Assembly (NCBI RefSeq): GCF_900112085.1 | Contig: NZ_FOJY01000004.1 | Span: forward strand, 124,001-188,000 | DNA from: Acetitomaculum ruminis DSM 5522 | Lineage (GTDB): Bacteria > Bacillota > Clostridia > Lachnospirales > Lachnospiraceae | Reading direction: 5' to 3' | Length of the DNA: 64,000 nucleotides | Shown: positions 28,201 to 36,284 of the stretch, piece after piece | How the letters are laid out: each line of letters opens with the position of its first letter | How positions within the stretch are numbered: the first letter of the stretch is position 1 | The notes under the pieces: model-generated | Told to the model about the DNA's origin: nothing | Seen by the model: the letters and a program-made list of their open reading frames with translations, nothing else | Database searches by the model: none | Made by a program: the position numbers and the translations under genes

Positions 28201-30629
28201 TTATTATCCATATAATAAATATAACTTACAGCTCCACTGCTTCCTTCCACCACTGCAGGGTCAATAGAAAGTTCGCTTCCTGTATAAGTTTCAGTCTTAT
28301 CATTTAGGGTTATTTTTGTGGCGTATTTATCTATAATAAGTCTTGCCGTATTTGACTCACCAGCCTTATAGTTTTCATCTTCTTCTACATAGGCTTTTAC
28401 ATAATAGGTTCCCATTTCTACAGGAGCTGATATTTCTTTTTTACAAAGACTGTCTGAAAAATATTTATAGCTGATTGCACCGCTGCTTCCTTTAACCACT
28501 GCCCCTGTCATTTCCACAGCTTCACCGGTATAGCCTGTTACAAAATCACTTAAACTTACGATGGTGTCCCCTTTTTCTATGGTAAGTTTTGCAATATTTG
28601 AGGCCAGACTTTCCTTATTTCCACTGGCATTGGTAAATTCTCCGCTGGCAACAACATAGTATTCCCCGATATTTACAGGTGCTTCTCCATCCCCTGCTGC
28701 ACCTGATTCACTTGAAGTAAGAATATGGCAATTACTGTCAGTGTAATATTTATAAGTAATATTTGAAACCCCTGATGCCCAGATAGGGTCTATTTCAATA
28801 GGACTTCCTGTATAAGGAGCAACTTTATCAGCCAAAACAAGAACAGGATCTTCGCTCTCTTCTCCTGGATCTACTTCTCCATAGACTTTATAGTTTAAAC
28901 CATTATTTCTACAAAATTCTTCACCTTTAGAACCATGCACTACAATAATTTCCATATTTTTGGCATTATCAATAACCAGTCCACTTTTTTTGATTTCTTT
29001 AACAGATGCCGGAATAGTAAGTTTGGTTATAGCAGTTCCACCAATCATATATGCATCAGCTATTGATTTAACTGAAGAAGGAACAATATAAGCTCCTGCC
29101 TTTCCTTCCGGGTATTTTACAAGTGTGGTTTTTAATTTATCAAACAATACTCCCTCTAAACTGCTATAGGCCGGATTATTGTTATCAACATTGATAGAGA
29201 GCAGATTTTTACAGTTATCAAAAGCACCGCTTTCAATTTCAGTTACTCTCGCAGATATTGCAATAGAGGTAATATTGCAACCGGAATAAGTATTTGCTTC
29301 AATTTTTACAACACTTGAAGGGATTGTAAATCCTCCTGTCTTTTTTTCCGGTATTTTAATAAGGGTACTCTTATCTTTATCATAAAGCACACCTGACTCT
29401 GAACAATATGCTGTGTTTTCAGCACTAACAGATATTTTATTAAGATTAGAACAATTAATAAAAGCGCTGTTAGAAATATTTTTTACTCCTTCTAAAATTA
29501 TAACTTCACTAAGTTTAGAGCCATTAAAAGCATTCTTTGAAATATTTTCAACAGTTTCCGGAACGGTATAAGCACCACTTTTTACAGGAGGACAAATAAT
29601 AAGTGTCGTTGCATCTTTGTTAAAAAGCACACCTTCAGCTGAAGTATAATTTTCATTTCCTTCATTAACAATAATTTCCGAAAGATTTGAGCAGTTAAAA
29701 AAAGCATTTTCTCCAATAGATTTTACAGATGAGGGAATGGAAACGGTATCAAGGCTGGCGCAACCATAAAAAGCACTTAAACCTATATTTTCAATTTTAG
29801 GTGTAAGAATAATATTTGTAAGTTTTGTACAGCCATAAAAAGCATAGGGTTCTACATTTTTGACATCCTCATTTACTTCAAACTCTCCTTCTTTAGCCGC
29901 AGGTACTTTATAAAGAGTATCTTTATTTTTACTGTATAAAACCCCTTCAATACTTAGATATTTAGGATTTTTTTCATCTACATTAATATCCAAAAGATTT
30001 ATGCATCTTTCAAAAACATATTCTCCCAGAGTGTCTAGCCTTTTTGAAAGTGTTACACTTTTTAAACTTTCACAACCTGCAAATGCCGAATCACCAATCC
30101 ATGTTACATATTCCGGAATAATTATGGATTCAAGACTTTTACATTCATAAAAAGCCATAGCACCTACAGTTTTTAGATCTTCCGGCAATTTAATGTTTTT
30201 AAGTAAACTGCATCCTGAAAAGGCTCCACTTTGTAAATCTTTTACTTCAGTGGGAATATTGATTTCTTCAAGACTTGTACAGTTAGAAAAGGACTTGCTT
30301 CCTATTTCTTTTACACTTTCAGGTATTTTTATGGAGATTACTTTACTACATGATAAAAAAGCCCCTGATGCTATTTTTGTAACGGTATAGTTTTCGATTT
30401 TTTCCGGAATAACAACGGATTTAGCATTTTTATCACAGCCTGTAATAGTAACAGTTTTATTATGATCTTTGTCAGATATAATTTCATAAGATAAGTCACC
30501 ATACTCTGAACCAGTGGCTTTTAAAGAAAGCTTTTCTCCATCAAGAGCATAAGCTTCAGATTTACAAAAAAACCCATTTAGAAAAATAAACATCAACAAT
30601 AAAGGAATAATAATCTTTTCTTTCTTCAT
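25269..30629 (-). CDS. Giant secreted surface protein: BspA-type LRRs plus about 12 Ig-like repeats
   Basis: The 1786-aa start is placed at ATG 30629 after AAGGAGAGG; the longer frame adds 49 residues without signal features. The signal peptide is KKEKIIIPLLLMFIFLNG. Residues about 65-590 are LRR_5/BspA repeats (VVIPEKIENYTVTKIASGAF type). Residues about 590-1690 are about 12 tandem domains of roughly 90 residues, most with the pattern xYTGxxxxI...V-GS-G-x-YxYY and GTYYVKAFVEED. A C-terminal 95-residue Lys-rich beta domain follows. No LPXTG, SLH or choline-binding motif was seen, so retention at the surface is unexplained. BspA-type proteins bind host matrix or other cells. It lies just upstream of the ABC exporter genes. 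Confidence 0.88.
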   Translation of the reverse strand: MKKEKIIIPLLLMFIFLNGFFCKSEAYALDGEKLSLKATGSEYGDLSYEIISDKDHNKTVTITGCDKNAKSVVIPEKIENYTVTKIASGAFLSCSKVISIKIPESVKEIGSKSFSNCTSLEEINIPTEVKDLQSGAFSGCSLLKNIKLPEDLKTVGAMAFYECKSLESIIIPEYVTWIGDSAFAGCESLKSVTLSKRLDTLGEYVFERCINLLDINVDEKNPKYLSIEGVLYSKNKDTLYKVPAAKEGEFEVNEDVKNVEPYAFYGCTKLTNIILTPKIENIGLSAFYGCASLDTVSIPSSVKSIGENAFFNCSNLSEIIVNEGNENYTSAEGVLFNKDATTLIICPPVKSGAYTVPETVENISKNAFNGSKLSEVIILEGVKNISNSAFINCSNLNKISVSAENTAYCSESGVLYDKDKSTLIKIPEKKTGGFTIPSSVVKIEANTYSGCNITSIAISARVTEIESGAFDNCKNLLSINVDNNNPAYSSLEGVLFDKLKTTLVKYPEGKAGAYIVPSSVKSIADAYMIGGTAITKLTIPASVKEIKKSGLVIDNAKNMEIIVVHGSKGEEFCRNNGLNYKVYGEVDPGEESEDPVLVLADKVAPYTGSPIEIDPIWASGVSNITYKYYTDSNCHILTSSESGAAGDGEAPVNIGEYYVVASGEFTNASGNKESLASNIAKLTIEKGDTIVSLSDFVTGYTGEAVEMTGAVVKGSSGAISYKYFSDSLCKKEISAPVEMGTYYVKAYVEEDENYKAGESNTARLIIDKYATKITLNDKTETYTGSELSIDPAVVEGSSGAVSYIYYMDNKCSQKTTTQKTGTSKEGGAPVKPGVYYVKAFVEEDETYRNAESNIAVLTIEKLESTVTIEDKTLTYDGNPAIIDEAVVTGSTGSVSYEYYNDEECLIKTNEKDNGSKTPGAAPVYGGTYYVKAFVEEDELYKSAQSNVAVLTVERLESTITIEDKTVIYNKNHVTMDNAVVTGSTGSIRYEYYKDQELKEKTNPLRDGSKDMGTAPSYGGTYYVKAYVEADHCYKEAESNIALLQVDKAETIITFYDMTTVYTGSSVVCQKPVVDGSTGRISYYFYLDEECKNEIAPPINAGVYYVKAFVEADQNYNEKLSDKATVTIEKSKCRVTLRDKRAIYTGEIININDPEIIGSYGNLRFEYYCDKDLKIKTTPDNNKSASEGGAPVNAGEYYVKAFVDEDDNYKASESNVAVLLIEKANTKITLNDTMVLYTGGAITLDAAIVEGSSGKVTYKFYKDEKGENELSQVVETGNYYVQAFVEEDENYKAASSKIVKLIVSNKITTITLNADAKLSKYYDKEPLELSKDSITIIGSVTEPDFKYFKDEKCKIPTDTESGSLVTGTAPVNAGKYYVKVYVDTDMEFVGAESEPIEINIYKAASSIEIKDDVKRERNFDGVGFYLSKSEFDIKGSSGNVTFTYYKDEKGINLTSKSDGARSDGEFPVNVGTYYVKAFLEEDNNYEAATSKIIEIQIVNPDRKKTTISLSDKTVFYTGKPVSIGKASVKGSTGEVTYTYYTDKACKKLTTSQNSDSITKGSAPAKVGIYYVKATVAADNNYLSAQSNIARLTIKSVGTKASSITLKAKTTAFTGKNIQVDKAVVKGSKGKVTYTYFTDKNCKKKTAKSTHGATSAGGAPKYTGTYYVKASLAQKDEYKAATSNVVKLVITKAKQVFSKVTAKKEVKLRSLKKASVSFKISATVKEKAKITFKKVSGDSKITLSSAGKVTVKKGLKKGTYKIKIKISSKATKDYKEGSITKTVSISVK
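25560..28860 (-). repeat. Coding tandem repeats of the Ig-like domains
   Basis: This block encodes about 12 related units of roughly 85-105 codons. Several show recurring nucleotide words such as TTTACATAATA (for YYVKA) and YTGxx starts. Units 4 and 5 (near 27.5-28.1 kb) are closest to each other (TIEDKT...VVTGSTGS...YYVKAFVEED), indicating recent internal duplication and a risk of copy-number change. Confidence 0.75.
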
Positions 30630-30822
30630 GCCCCTCTCCTTTACAAATAACCTTAATAAATTTCCTTTTCCTGCTAAAAACAGCTTTTTGCTTAATAATT
30701 TCAGCATATTACATATTTTTTTCTTAAATATTATTCGGCTTTTTATTAATTTTATTTGATTCTTATTTTTAGGCATTTAATCTTCTTTATTGGCTTTTGC
30801 AAAGGAAAAACACATAAAAAAA

Positions 30823-30857
30823 CCTCCTTGTCAGATAGTTAATATCTAACAAAGAGG
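30823..30857 (-). terminator. Terminator of the NSS symporter gene
   Basis: CCTCCTTGTCAGATA pairs with TATCTAACAAAGAGG (two mismatches) around a GTTAA loop. A run of seven A residues to the left becomes a T run on the minus strand. Confidence 0.85.
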
Positions 30858-30876
30858 CCTTAGTTAAATTTTAATT

Positions 30877-32247
30877 TTACATGGAAATAAATCCTAATAC
30901 ATTTGCTACACTTGAAATAAGAATAATTGCTACAAAAAACGGGCAAAGATACTTAATCATAAAATAGTAAACAAATCTACGGGAAAACTTATGTCCGTCA
31001 ACTGTAACTTCTTTTGTTATTTCTTCAACTGTGATAACTCTTGTTACCAAAATACATATCGCCATAGCTGCGATAGGCATCATTACGGAATTTGTAATGA
31101 AATCAAAGAAATCCAAAAACTGCATATTAAAAATAGTAACATTTGCCAAAGGACCATAACCTAAAGCTGAAAGTGAACCAATGGCAATTATGAAAATACC
31201 TGCAAGAACAGTAGCCTTTTTTCTATCCCATTTAAGCTCATCTTCCAGGGTACAAACTGCACTTTCTGCAAGGGCTATTGAGGATGTAATAGCTGCAAAT
31301 AATACTAGTAGGAAAAAGAGAATTCCTATAATTCTTCCTATACCCATTGAATCAAAAATCTTAGGCATTGTAATAAACATAAGTGACGGGCCTGCATTTA
31401 AGTTTTGTCCTGCTTCAGAACCTGAAAAAGCAAACACTGCCGGGATAATCATAAGACCTGCCATAATGGCAATACCGGTATCAAATATTTCAACCTGCTC
31501 CGTACTTTCTTCTATTGAGCTGTCTTTTTTCATGTAAGAACCAAAAGTAATAAGAATACCCATGGCAATGGATAAAGAATAAAACATCTGTCCCATGGCA
31601 CTTACAACTGTCATCCAGGAAAACTTTTTAAAGTTAGGAATAAGCATATACTTAACTCCTTCTATTGCTCCCGGACGGGTAATTGAATAAATAGTAATTA
31701 CGAAAGCCAAAACCACAAGAATAGGCATCATAATTTTTGAAACTCTTTCAATACCGTTTTGAACACCCATATAAATAACAATAACTGTAGCTAAAACAAA
31801 TACAATAAAGCATATCTCAGATGAAGCACCGTCTGTAATAAATGATGTAAAAAACTCATCTGTTGCCTGATTTTTAGTTCCGCTTACAAGATATTCATAC
31901 AGGTATCTGATAACCCATCCTCCGATTACTGCGTAATAAGGTACAATCAGTATTGGAATAATGGCATTTATCCAGCCTCCGAATTTAAATCCTGCTGAAT
32001 TTCCAAAATGCTTAAATGCACCAACCGGGCTTTTCTTGGTCATACGACCAATGGCAGTCTCTGAAATTATCATGGTATAACCAAAAGTTAAAGCCAGGAT
32101 AATGTAAACCAGAAGAAAAATACCTCCTCCGTACTCAGCTGCCAAATATGGAAATCTCCATATGTTTCCAAGACCTACTGAGGCACCGGCAGCTGCCAGA
32201 ACAAAGCCCAGTTTGCCTGAAAAGTTACTCCTCTTTTTTTCACTCAA
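30877..32247 (-). CDS. Neurotransmitter:sodium symporter family transporter (NSS/SNF)
   Basis: A 456-aa membrane protein. LGFVLAAAGASVGLGNIWRFPYL near the start is the NSS helix-1 motif lining the Na+ and substrate site, and SETAIGRMTKKSPV follows. The family imports amino acids such as tryptophan, tyrosine or leucine with Na+. The start is set at TTG 32247 because GGAGG (32260-32256) sits exactly 8 nt before it; the next upstream candidate, also TTG, overlaps the RBS itself. A leader hairpin lies a little further upstream. Confidence 0.92.
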   Translation of the reverse strand: MSEKKRSNFSGKLGFVLAAAGASVGLGNIWRFPYLAAEYGGGIFLLVYIILALTFGYTMIISETAIGRMTKKSPVGAFKHFGNSAGFKFGGWINAIIPILIVPYYAVIGGWVIRYLYEYLVSGTKNQATDEFFTSFITDGASSEICFIVFVLATVIVIYMGVQNGIERVSKIMMPILVVLAFVITIYSITRPGAIEGVKYMLIPNFKKFSWMTVVSAMGQMFYSLSIAMGILITFGSYMKKDSSIEESTEQVEIFDTGIAIMAGLMIIPAVFAFSGSEAGQNLNAGPSLMFITMPKIFDSMGIGRIIGILFFLLVLFAAITSSIALAESAVCTLEDELKWDRKKATVLAGIFIIAIGSLSALGYGPLANVTIFNMQFLDFFDFITNSVMMPIAAMAICILVTRVITVEEITKEVTVDGHKFSRRFVYYFMIKYLCPFFVAIILISSVANVLGFISM

Positions 32248-32270
32248 TTTTTTTTCCTCCAAAATACGTT

Positions 32271-32312
32271 CAAGGCGTTTAAATCCTTTAAAACTAAGGG
32301 TTCAGACGCCTT
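32271..32312 (-). promoter_or_regulatory. Leader hairpin upstream of the NSS symporter
   Basis: On the minus strand AAGGCGT and ACGCCTT pair around an inner CCTT/AAGG helix, about 25 nt before the start codon and close to the RBS. No poly-T follows, so control of translation is more likely than termination. No known riboswitch was recognised. The rest of the gap up to 32618 is AT-rich and shows nothing else clear. Confidence 0.35.
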
Positions 32313-32618
32313 TTTAGTAGAGCATTCATTCAGAATATGTTTTGATGTTTCTTTATGAACACTACTTTCACACAACTGCTTCATTATAACACTAAACACA
32401 AGCAGAAACAATTTCAAAATTGATGAATTAAAGTAGTAAAGTATCATCATGTTAAAGATTTATTGATTTTTGAAATAACAAATAACACAATTTTTCATTT
32501 TTTTATATTTTTTTTATTCCAAGAGTGTTTTAATTACATAAAATGAATTATCTGTCTTTTTTTCATGCAATTATCTAACTTTTACTACACTATCAAAAAA
32601 GTTGTGCTAAAACATATT

Positions 32619-32692
32619 TTGAACGCAGTGGCACAAAGTGCCACTGCGTTCATGAGGAAGTAGCGAAGCGGATTCCGAATGTCCGCTTTACG
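32619..32692 (-). repeat. Interspersed two-hairpin repeat, copy C (inverted orientation)
   Basis: Its reverse complement is essentially identical to copies A (outer part) and D, including hairpin 1 GCGGACATTCGGAATCCGC and the TTT loop in hairpin 2. It lies immediately downstream of the nitroreductase stop codon (32701) and may act as its transcript end. Confidence 0.92.
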
Positions 32693-32700
32693 ATTATAAT

Positions 32701-33228
32701 TTATTTGATATAATGCACTCTGTCCGGTTTTCTTTCATGGGCTTTTGGTTTTTCTCCATCAGCATAACCTAAAACGCAATGTCCTATTCCTTCCCATTCT
32801 CCCTCTATTCCTAAATCTTTTAAAAGATTTTTTCCATATTCATGTTCAAATTCTTCTTTTGCCCTGTGAATCCAGATGCTTCCTATGCCAAGACTGTCTG
32901 CTGCTAACATCAGATTTCCCATTACAAGGCTACCATCATAAACTTGTGTAGCAACGTCCTTGTTTCCTAGTACGATTAGTACTACAGGACCACCATAAAA
33001 CGGGTCAAATCCAGCTTTCCATCCACCAATTTGACGATTCAAATCACTTAATTCGTCACGAACTTTTTTATTTGTAACTGCAATTATTTTTACTGCCTGT
33101 TTTCCCATTCCATTAGCTGCATATAAGCCTGCCTCAATAATTTTATCTATTTCCTCTAAAGGAACCATATCTGATTTGAATTTTCTGATACTTCTTCTTT
33201 CTTTCATGGCCTTAATAACTTCATTCAT
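32701..33228 (-). CDS. Nitroreductase family protein
   Basis: The 175-aa start is placed at the ATG at 33228 with AAAGGAAG upstream. FMN-binding nitroreductase landmarks: MKERRSIRKF at 7-16, NGMGKQAVKI, GSLVMGNLMLAADSLGIGSIWIH near 95-120 and a C-terminal GHCVLGYADGEKPKA. The family are FMN-dependent NAD(P)H oxidoreductases acting on nitro compounds, quinones or flavins; the true substrate is unknown. It appears to be a single-gene unit with a repeat element at its 3' end. Confidence 0.9.
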   Translation of the reverse strand: MNEVIKAMKERRSIRKFKSDMVPLEEIDKIIEAGLYAANGMGKQAVKIIAVTNKKVRDELSDLNRQIGGWKAGFDPFYGGPVVLIVLGNKDVATQVYDGSLVMGNLMLAADSLGIGSIWIHRAKEEFEHEYGKNLLKDLGIEGEWEGIGHCVLGYADGEKPKAHERKPDRVHYIK

Positions 33229-33446
33229 TTTACAACTTCCTTTCTTAAAATAATAAATGATTTGCAAAGTTATATTTTGCACAATTAATTGGTATTCTCA
33301 AATTATACCATAAATATTTATTTAAGCAAGTGTAAAAATATTTTGAGGTATTTTTAAGATTTTCCTTATAATTTTAGCAAATATCAGCTAATTAACAGTA
33401 ATATAACTATACATTATCTATTTATTCACTTATTTGTCCCATAAAA

Positions 33447-33482
33447 AAAGCAGATCCTGAAACAATTATCATAACCTGCTTT
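33447..33482. terminator. Terminator downstream of rubrerythrin
   Basis: AAAGCAG and CTGCTTT pair across a 22-nt loop with additional A/T pairs. A runs on the left give a T run on the minus strand. Confidence 0.65.
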
Positions 33483-33510
33483 TAATTTTATTTACAAAAA
33501 TAATTTTCTA

Positions 33511-34053
33511 TTAATAATTTTCTGCTCTTACTTCAAAATAGCTTTGTGGATGTTTACATACTGGACAGACCTTTGGAGCCTCTGTACCAACAACAATATG
33601 TCCACAGTTTCTGCATTCCCAGATAGTAACACCACTCTTTTTAAATACTTCCATGGTTTCAATGTTTTTAAGAAGTGCACGATATCTTTCTTCGTGTTTC
33701 TTTTCAATCTCAGCAACGCCTCTAAACTGCTCTGCTAAAGCTGTAAATCCTTCTTCCTCAGCTTCTTTAGCCATTCTTACATACATATCTGTCCACTCAT
33801 GGTTTTCACCTTCTGCTGCAGCTGTAAGATTTTCAACTGTATCGCCTATTCCTCCAAGAGCTTTAAACCAAAGTTTTGCATGCTCTTTTTCATTTTCAGC
33901 AGTTTTTAAAAACAGCTCTGCTATCTGCTCGTAGCCTGCTTTTTTTGCTACTGAAGCAAAATAAGTGTACTTATTTCTCGCCTGAGACTCTCCTGCAAAT
34001 GCCTCTAAAAGATTTTTCTCGGTTTTTGTTCCCTTATACTTATTGTCAGCCAT
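33511..34053 (-). CDS. rbr: Rubrerythrin
   Basis: The protein has 180 aa. The N-terminal ferritin-like four-helix domain carries ESQARNKY and [10 protein letters not shown], and the second pair [12 protein letters not shown] and [10 protein letters not shown], giving the di-iron ligands. The C-terminal rubredoxin domain has CRNC and CPVC spaced by 12 residues. Rubrerythrin reduces hydrogen peroxide in anaerobes. AAAGGAGG precedes the ATG by about 8 nt. A small dyad further upstream could be a PerR-type site. Confidence 0.97.
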   Translation of the reverse strand: MADNKYKGTKTEKNLLEAFAGESQARNKYTYFASVAKKAGYEQIAELFLKTAENEKEHAKLWFKALGGIGDTVENLTAAAEGENHEWTDMYVRMAKEAEEEGFTALAEQFRGVAEIEKKHEERYRALLKNIETMEVFKKSGVTIWECRNCGHIVVGTEAPKVCPVCKHPQSYFEVRAENY

Positions 34054-34172
34054 ATAAACTTCCTCCTTTAAAATGTATAAGTCTTTTTAGTAATATTTTA
34101 TTGATAATAACATTTTTTAAGAAAATATTCCATAAAAAAAAGATAAAATAGCGATTTTTTTGTAAAACTTGT

Positions 34173-34185
34173 TGATTAATAATCA
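34173..34185. promoter_or_regulatory. Possible PerR/Fur-like dyad upstream of rubrerythrin
   Basis: TGATTA-A-TAATCA is a perfect 6-1-6 palindrome about 120 bp upstream of rubrerythrin. It resembles the dyads used by Fur-family regulators, but the match to a PerR box is partial. AT-rich chance dyads are common here. Confidence 0.25.
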
Positions 34186-34341
34186 TTTGCTTCTTCTGCC
34201 CTTTAAATATTTTGTTTTTTCTAAAAAAAGGCTTGTTTTTTTCAATTGTCTAAACAGTCAATTGGTCACTTAACACAAATAATTTATTAAAATTAACTAA
34301 TCAAAATATAAATTTTTTATATATTCACAAAATAAAATCTA

Positions 34342-34370
34342 TTGATTATACAATAAAATTCCTGTACTAT
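34342..34370 (+). promoter_or_regulatory. Promoter of the folT transcript
   Basis: TTGATT (34342-34347), a 17-bp spacer and TACTAT (34365-34370). A start near 34377 would place the THF aptamer at the 5' end of the mRNA. Confidence 0.65.
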
Positions 34371-34404
34371 ATTTGGTGGAAAGAGGGTAAAAACTCAATA
34401 AAAA

Positions 34405-34502
34405 AAGCAGAGTAGGTTTCGAAGCGTCAAGTGCCCATTGAACAGGGAGTTGTCGATGGTACAAAGGTTAATCTACGATTTCGAAATCGCATCCCGCTGC
34501 TA
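34405..34502 (+). ncRNA. Tetrahydrofolate (THF-I) riboswitch
   Basis: The segment matches the Clostridia folT/THF aptamer: GCAGAGTAGG at the 5' side, GCGTCAAGTG, GAACAGGGAGTTG, then GGTTAATCTACG and GCATCCCGCTGC closing P1 (GCAG with CTGC). Between the aptamer and the RBS (AAAGGAGG, 34549-34556) there is a further hairpin region (34503-34545) that could mask or free the RBS. It sits 62 nt upstream of folT, the classic target. Confidence 0.9.
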
Positions 34503-34563
34503 CACCTATAGATGCAGATTTACATCTCCGCTGTAGTTAGGGGCTTCAAAGGAGGTACATTTC

Positions 34564-35094
34564 ATGAGTAAACTCAAAAACACATTCACATTAACAACCG
34601 CTGCCATGCTTTTAGCATTAGGCATATTATTAGGTCTTTTTAAATTGCCAATAAATCAATTTATTGAGATTCGATTTGCATCATTGCCGATTTGTATCGG
34701 GGGGGCATTATTTGGTCCTGGCATAGCTGCAGTTATCGGTGCCTTTTCAGACATTGGTGGATTTATTGTAAGACCTACCGGTCCGTATTTTCCCGGTTTT
34801 ACAATTAGCGGTATTATAACCGGTATTATTTTTGGAATCTTTTTATACAAGAAAGCTTTGACCTGGAAGAGAGTTTTACTGGCTCAGGCAGTAAATACCA
34901 TTGTTGTAAATCTTTTAATAAATTCCTATTGGCTTACACTTTTGTATGGAACAAAGACTTATACAGCACTTTTAATCGGTCGTTTACCAAAAGAACTTAT
35001 TATGGTTCCTATCCTTACTGCAATGATGGTAGGCATTGCAAAATCCATGGAACATGTAAAAATGTCTGTACATGACAAGGCTCACGCTAAATAA
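34564..35094 (+). CDS. folT: Folate ECF transporter substrate-binding subunit FolT
   Basis: The 176-aa protein has about six membrane helices: LTTAAMLLALGILLGLFKLP, then IRFASLPICIGGALFGPGIAAVIG, the family-typical GGFIVRPTGPYFPGFT and a conserved LLINSYWLTLLYG. It binds folate and works with a shared ECF energizing module that is not in this window. The THF riboswitch upstream fixes the substrate assignment. RBS AAAGGAGG lies 7 nt before the ATG. Confidence 0.95.
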   Translation: MSKLKNTFTLTTAAMLLALGILLGLFKLPINQFIEIRFASLPICIGGALFGPGIAAVIGAFSDIGGFIVRPTGPYFPGFTISGIITGIIFGIFLYKKALTWKRVLLAQAVNTIVVNLLINSYWLTLLYGTKTYTALLIGRLPKELIMVPILTAMMVGIAKSMEHVKMSVHDKAHAK

Positions 35095-35124
35095 TCAGCA
35101 AGCAAAAAATTTATAAATTTACAT

Positions 35125-35191
35125 AAGTCGGAGAAATAAAACCTTAGATGTGCATAATATAATGTAAACTTAGGTTTTATTTCTCCAACTT
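35125..35191. repeat. Long near-perfect inverted repeat between folT and LysR gene
   Basis: The arms AAGTCGGAGAAATAAAACCT and its complement TAGGTTTTATTTCTCCAACTT pair over about 21 bp with few mismatches around a roughly 22-nt loop. No T run follows directly, so it is not a textbook terminator, although the stem would strongly fold in RNA. Confidence 0.75.
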
Positions 35192-35235
35192 AGTTGATTG
35201 TTTCCTTTTTCTAAAAATAAAATCGGGAGGTAGAT

Positions 35236-36129
35236 ATGATTGATTACAAAGAATTGCTCTACTTTGTTGAAGCAGTAAACTGTAGAAATCTCTCAAGTGC
35301 TGCTGAAAAGTTATTCATCTCTAGGCAAACCCTTTCCTATACCTTAAATAAAATAGAAACAAAGCTAAATACCAAACTCATATTTTCATATAACGATGGC
35401 ACTAAAACGCTTCAACTTACTCCAAAAGGAGAGAAATTTTACATCGGTGCCAAAGATTTAATACATTCATTTGATAAATTTATGGATGAAATTAATAACA
35501 ACATATCAGAAGATATATCTTTAGGTATTAACAGTATTATTTTTCATTTGTTTCCAGAATTAAAAAAAATGTTTTTTAGTTATATTAAAGAAGATACAAA
35601 TATTTCCTTTAAACTTAAACATACTGATAATCAAAATAAAATAAAAACAGATTTAAGTTCCGGGGATATTGATTGTGGTTTTGCCATGTTTTTAAATGAA
35701 ATACCGGGATTTTGGTCTGTTCCTTTTTTTAAGATACCTGTTTATGCAATTTTATCAAAGACCCATCCTTTGGCTTCTTATGATGAATTAGATATTGAAA
35801 AATTATTAAAATATCCAATCATTTTTAATGGAGATATTAATTGTTTTTACAAACCTTTTTATGATATTTTAAAAAGATTAAACAAAAAAATCCATGCCTT
35901 CGTGGAACCACAAATTTTTAAAGCACATCATTTTCTAATCACAAATGAAGATGCTATTCATTTAAGTACACTAGCTATAGATATTCCTGCTGAATACGAA
36001 TATTTAAAAGCCATTAAATTAAAAGGGGTTGCTTGGCACATTTCTCTTATCGGGAATAATAAGGCTTATAACAAGGATATCTGTATGAAGTTTGGTAATT
36101 ATCTGAAAGAAAAGATTAAAAATGAATAA
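35236..36129 (+). CDS. LysR-family transcriptional regulator
   Basis: The 297-aa protein has an N-terminal winged HTH: MIDYKELLYFVEAVNCRNLS, AAEKLFISRQTLSYTLNKIE. The C-terminal effector-binding domain resembles periplasmic binding folds (DIDCGFAMFLNEIPG, LSKTHPLASYDELD). GGGAGG lies before the ATG. It follows folT but is separated from it by the long inverted repeat, and the target is unknown. A strong terminator ends the gene. Confidence 0.92.
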   Translation: MIDYKELLYFVEAVNCRNLSSAAEKLFISRQTLSYTLNKIETKLNTKLIFSYNDGTKTLQLTPKGEKFYIGAKDLIHSFDKFMDEINNNISEDISLGINSIIFHLFPELKKMFFSYIKEDTNISFKLKHTDNQNKIKTDLSSGDIDCGFAMFLNEIPGFWSVPFFKIPVYAILSKTHPLASYDELDIEKLLKYPIIFNGDINCFYKPFYDILKRLNKKIHAFVEPQIFKAHHFLITNEDAIHLSTLAIDIPAEYEYLKAIKLKGVAWHISLIGNNKAYNKDICMKFGNYLKEKIKNE

Positions 36130-36143
36130 TTGAGGAGACAAAA

Positions 36144-36182
36144 TTTGCAGGGGGTGCAAAATTTTTTTACACCCCCTGCAAA
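36144..36182 (+). terminator. Strong terminator after the LysR gene
   Basis: TTTGCAGGGGGTG pairs perfectly with CACCCCCTGCAAA; an eight-T run follows (36183-36190). Confidence 0.95.
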
Positions 36183-36284
36183 TTTTTTTTACTATGCAGA
36201 ATATTTATCTTATTCTATAATGTTTATAAAGAGTAAGCGCTTACAAAAAATACATCTTATTTAGAAGGAAAGGAACTAAAAAAA

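Noticed and set aside
25560-28860. Periodic repeats suggestive of a CRISPR array
   Set aside because: The periodicity is about 85-105 codons, in frame and encodes Ig-like domains; there are no constant 20-40 nt repeats with unique spacers.
32244-32450. 68-codon minus-strand ORF upstream of the NSS symporter
   Set aside because: It covers the symporter leader and RBS, has no RBS of its own and no recognisable features.
34230-34280. Direct TCAATTG repeats as a regulatory site
   Set aside because: Only two short AT-rich copies, upstream of the folT promoter, with no known factor; too weak to call.
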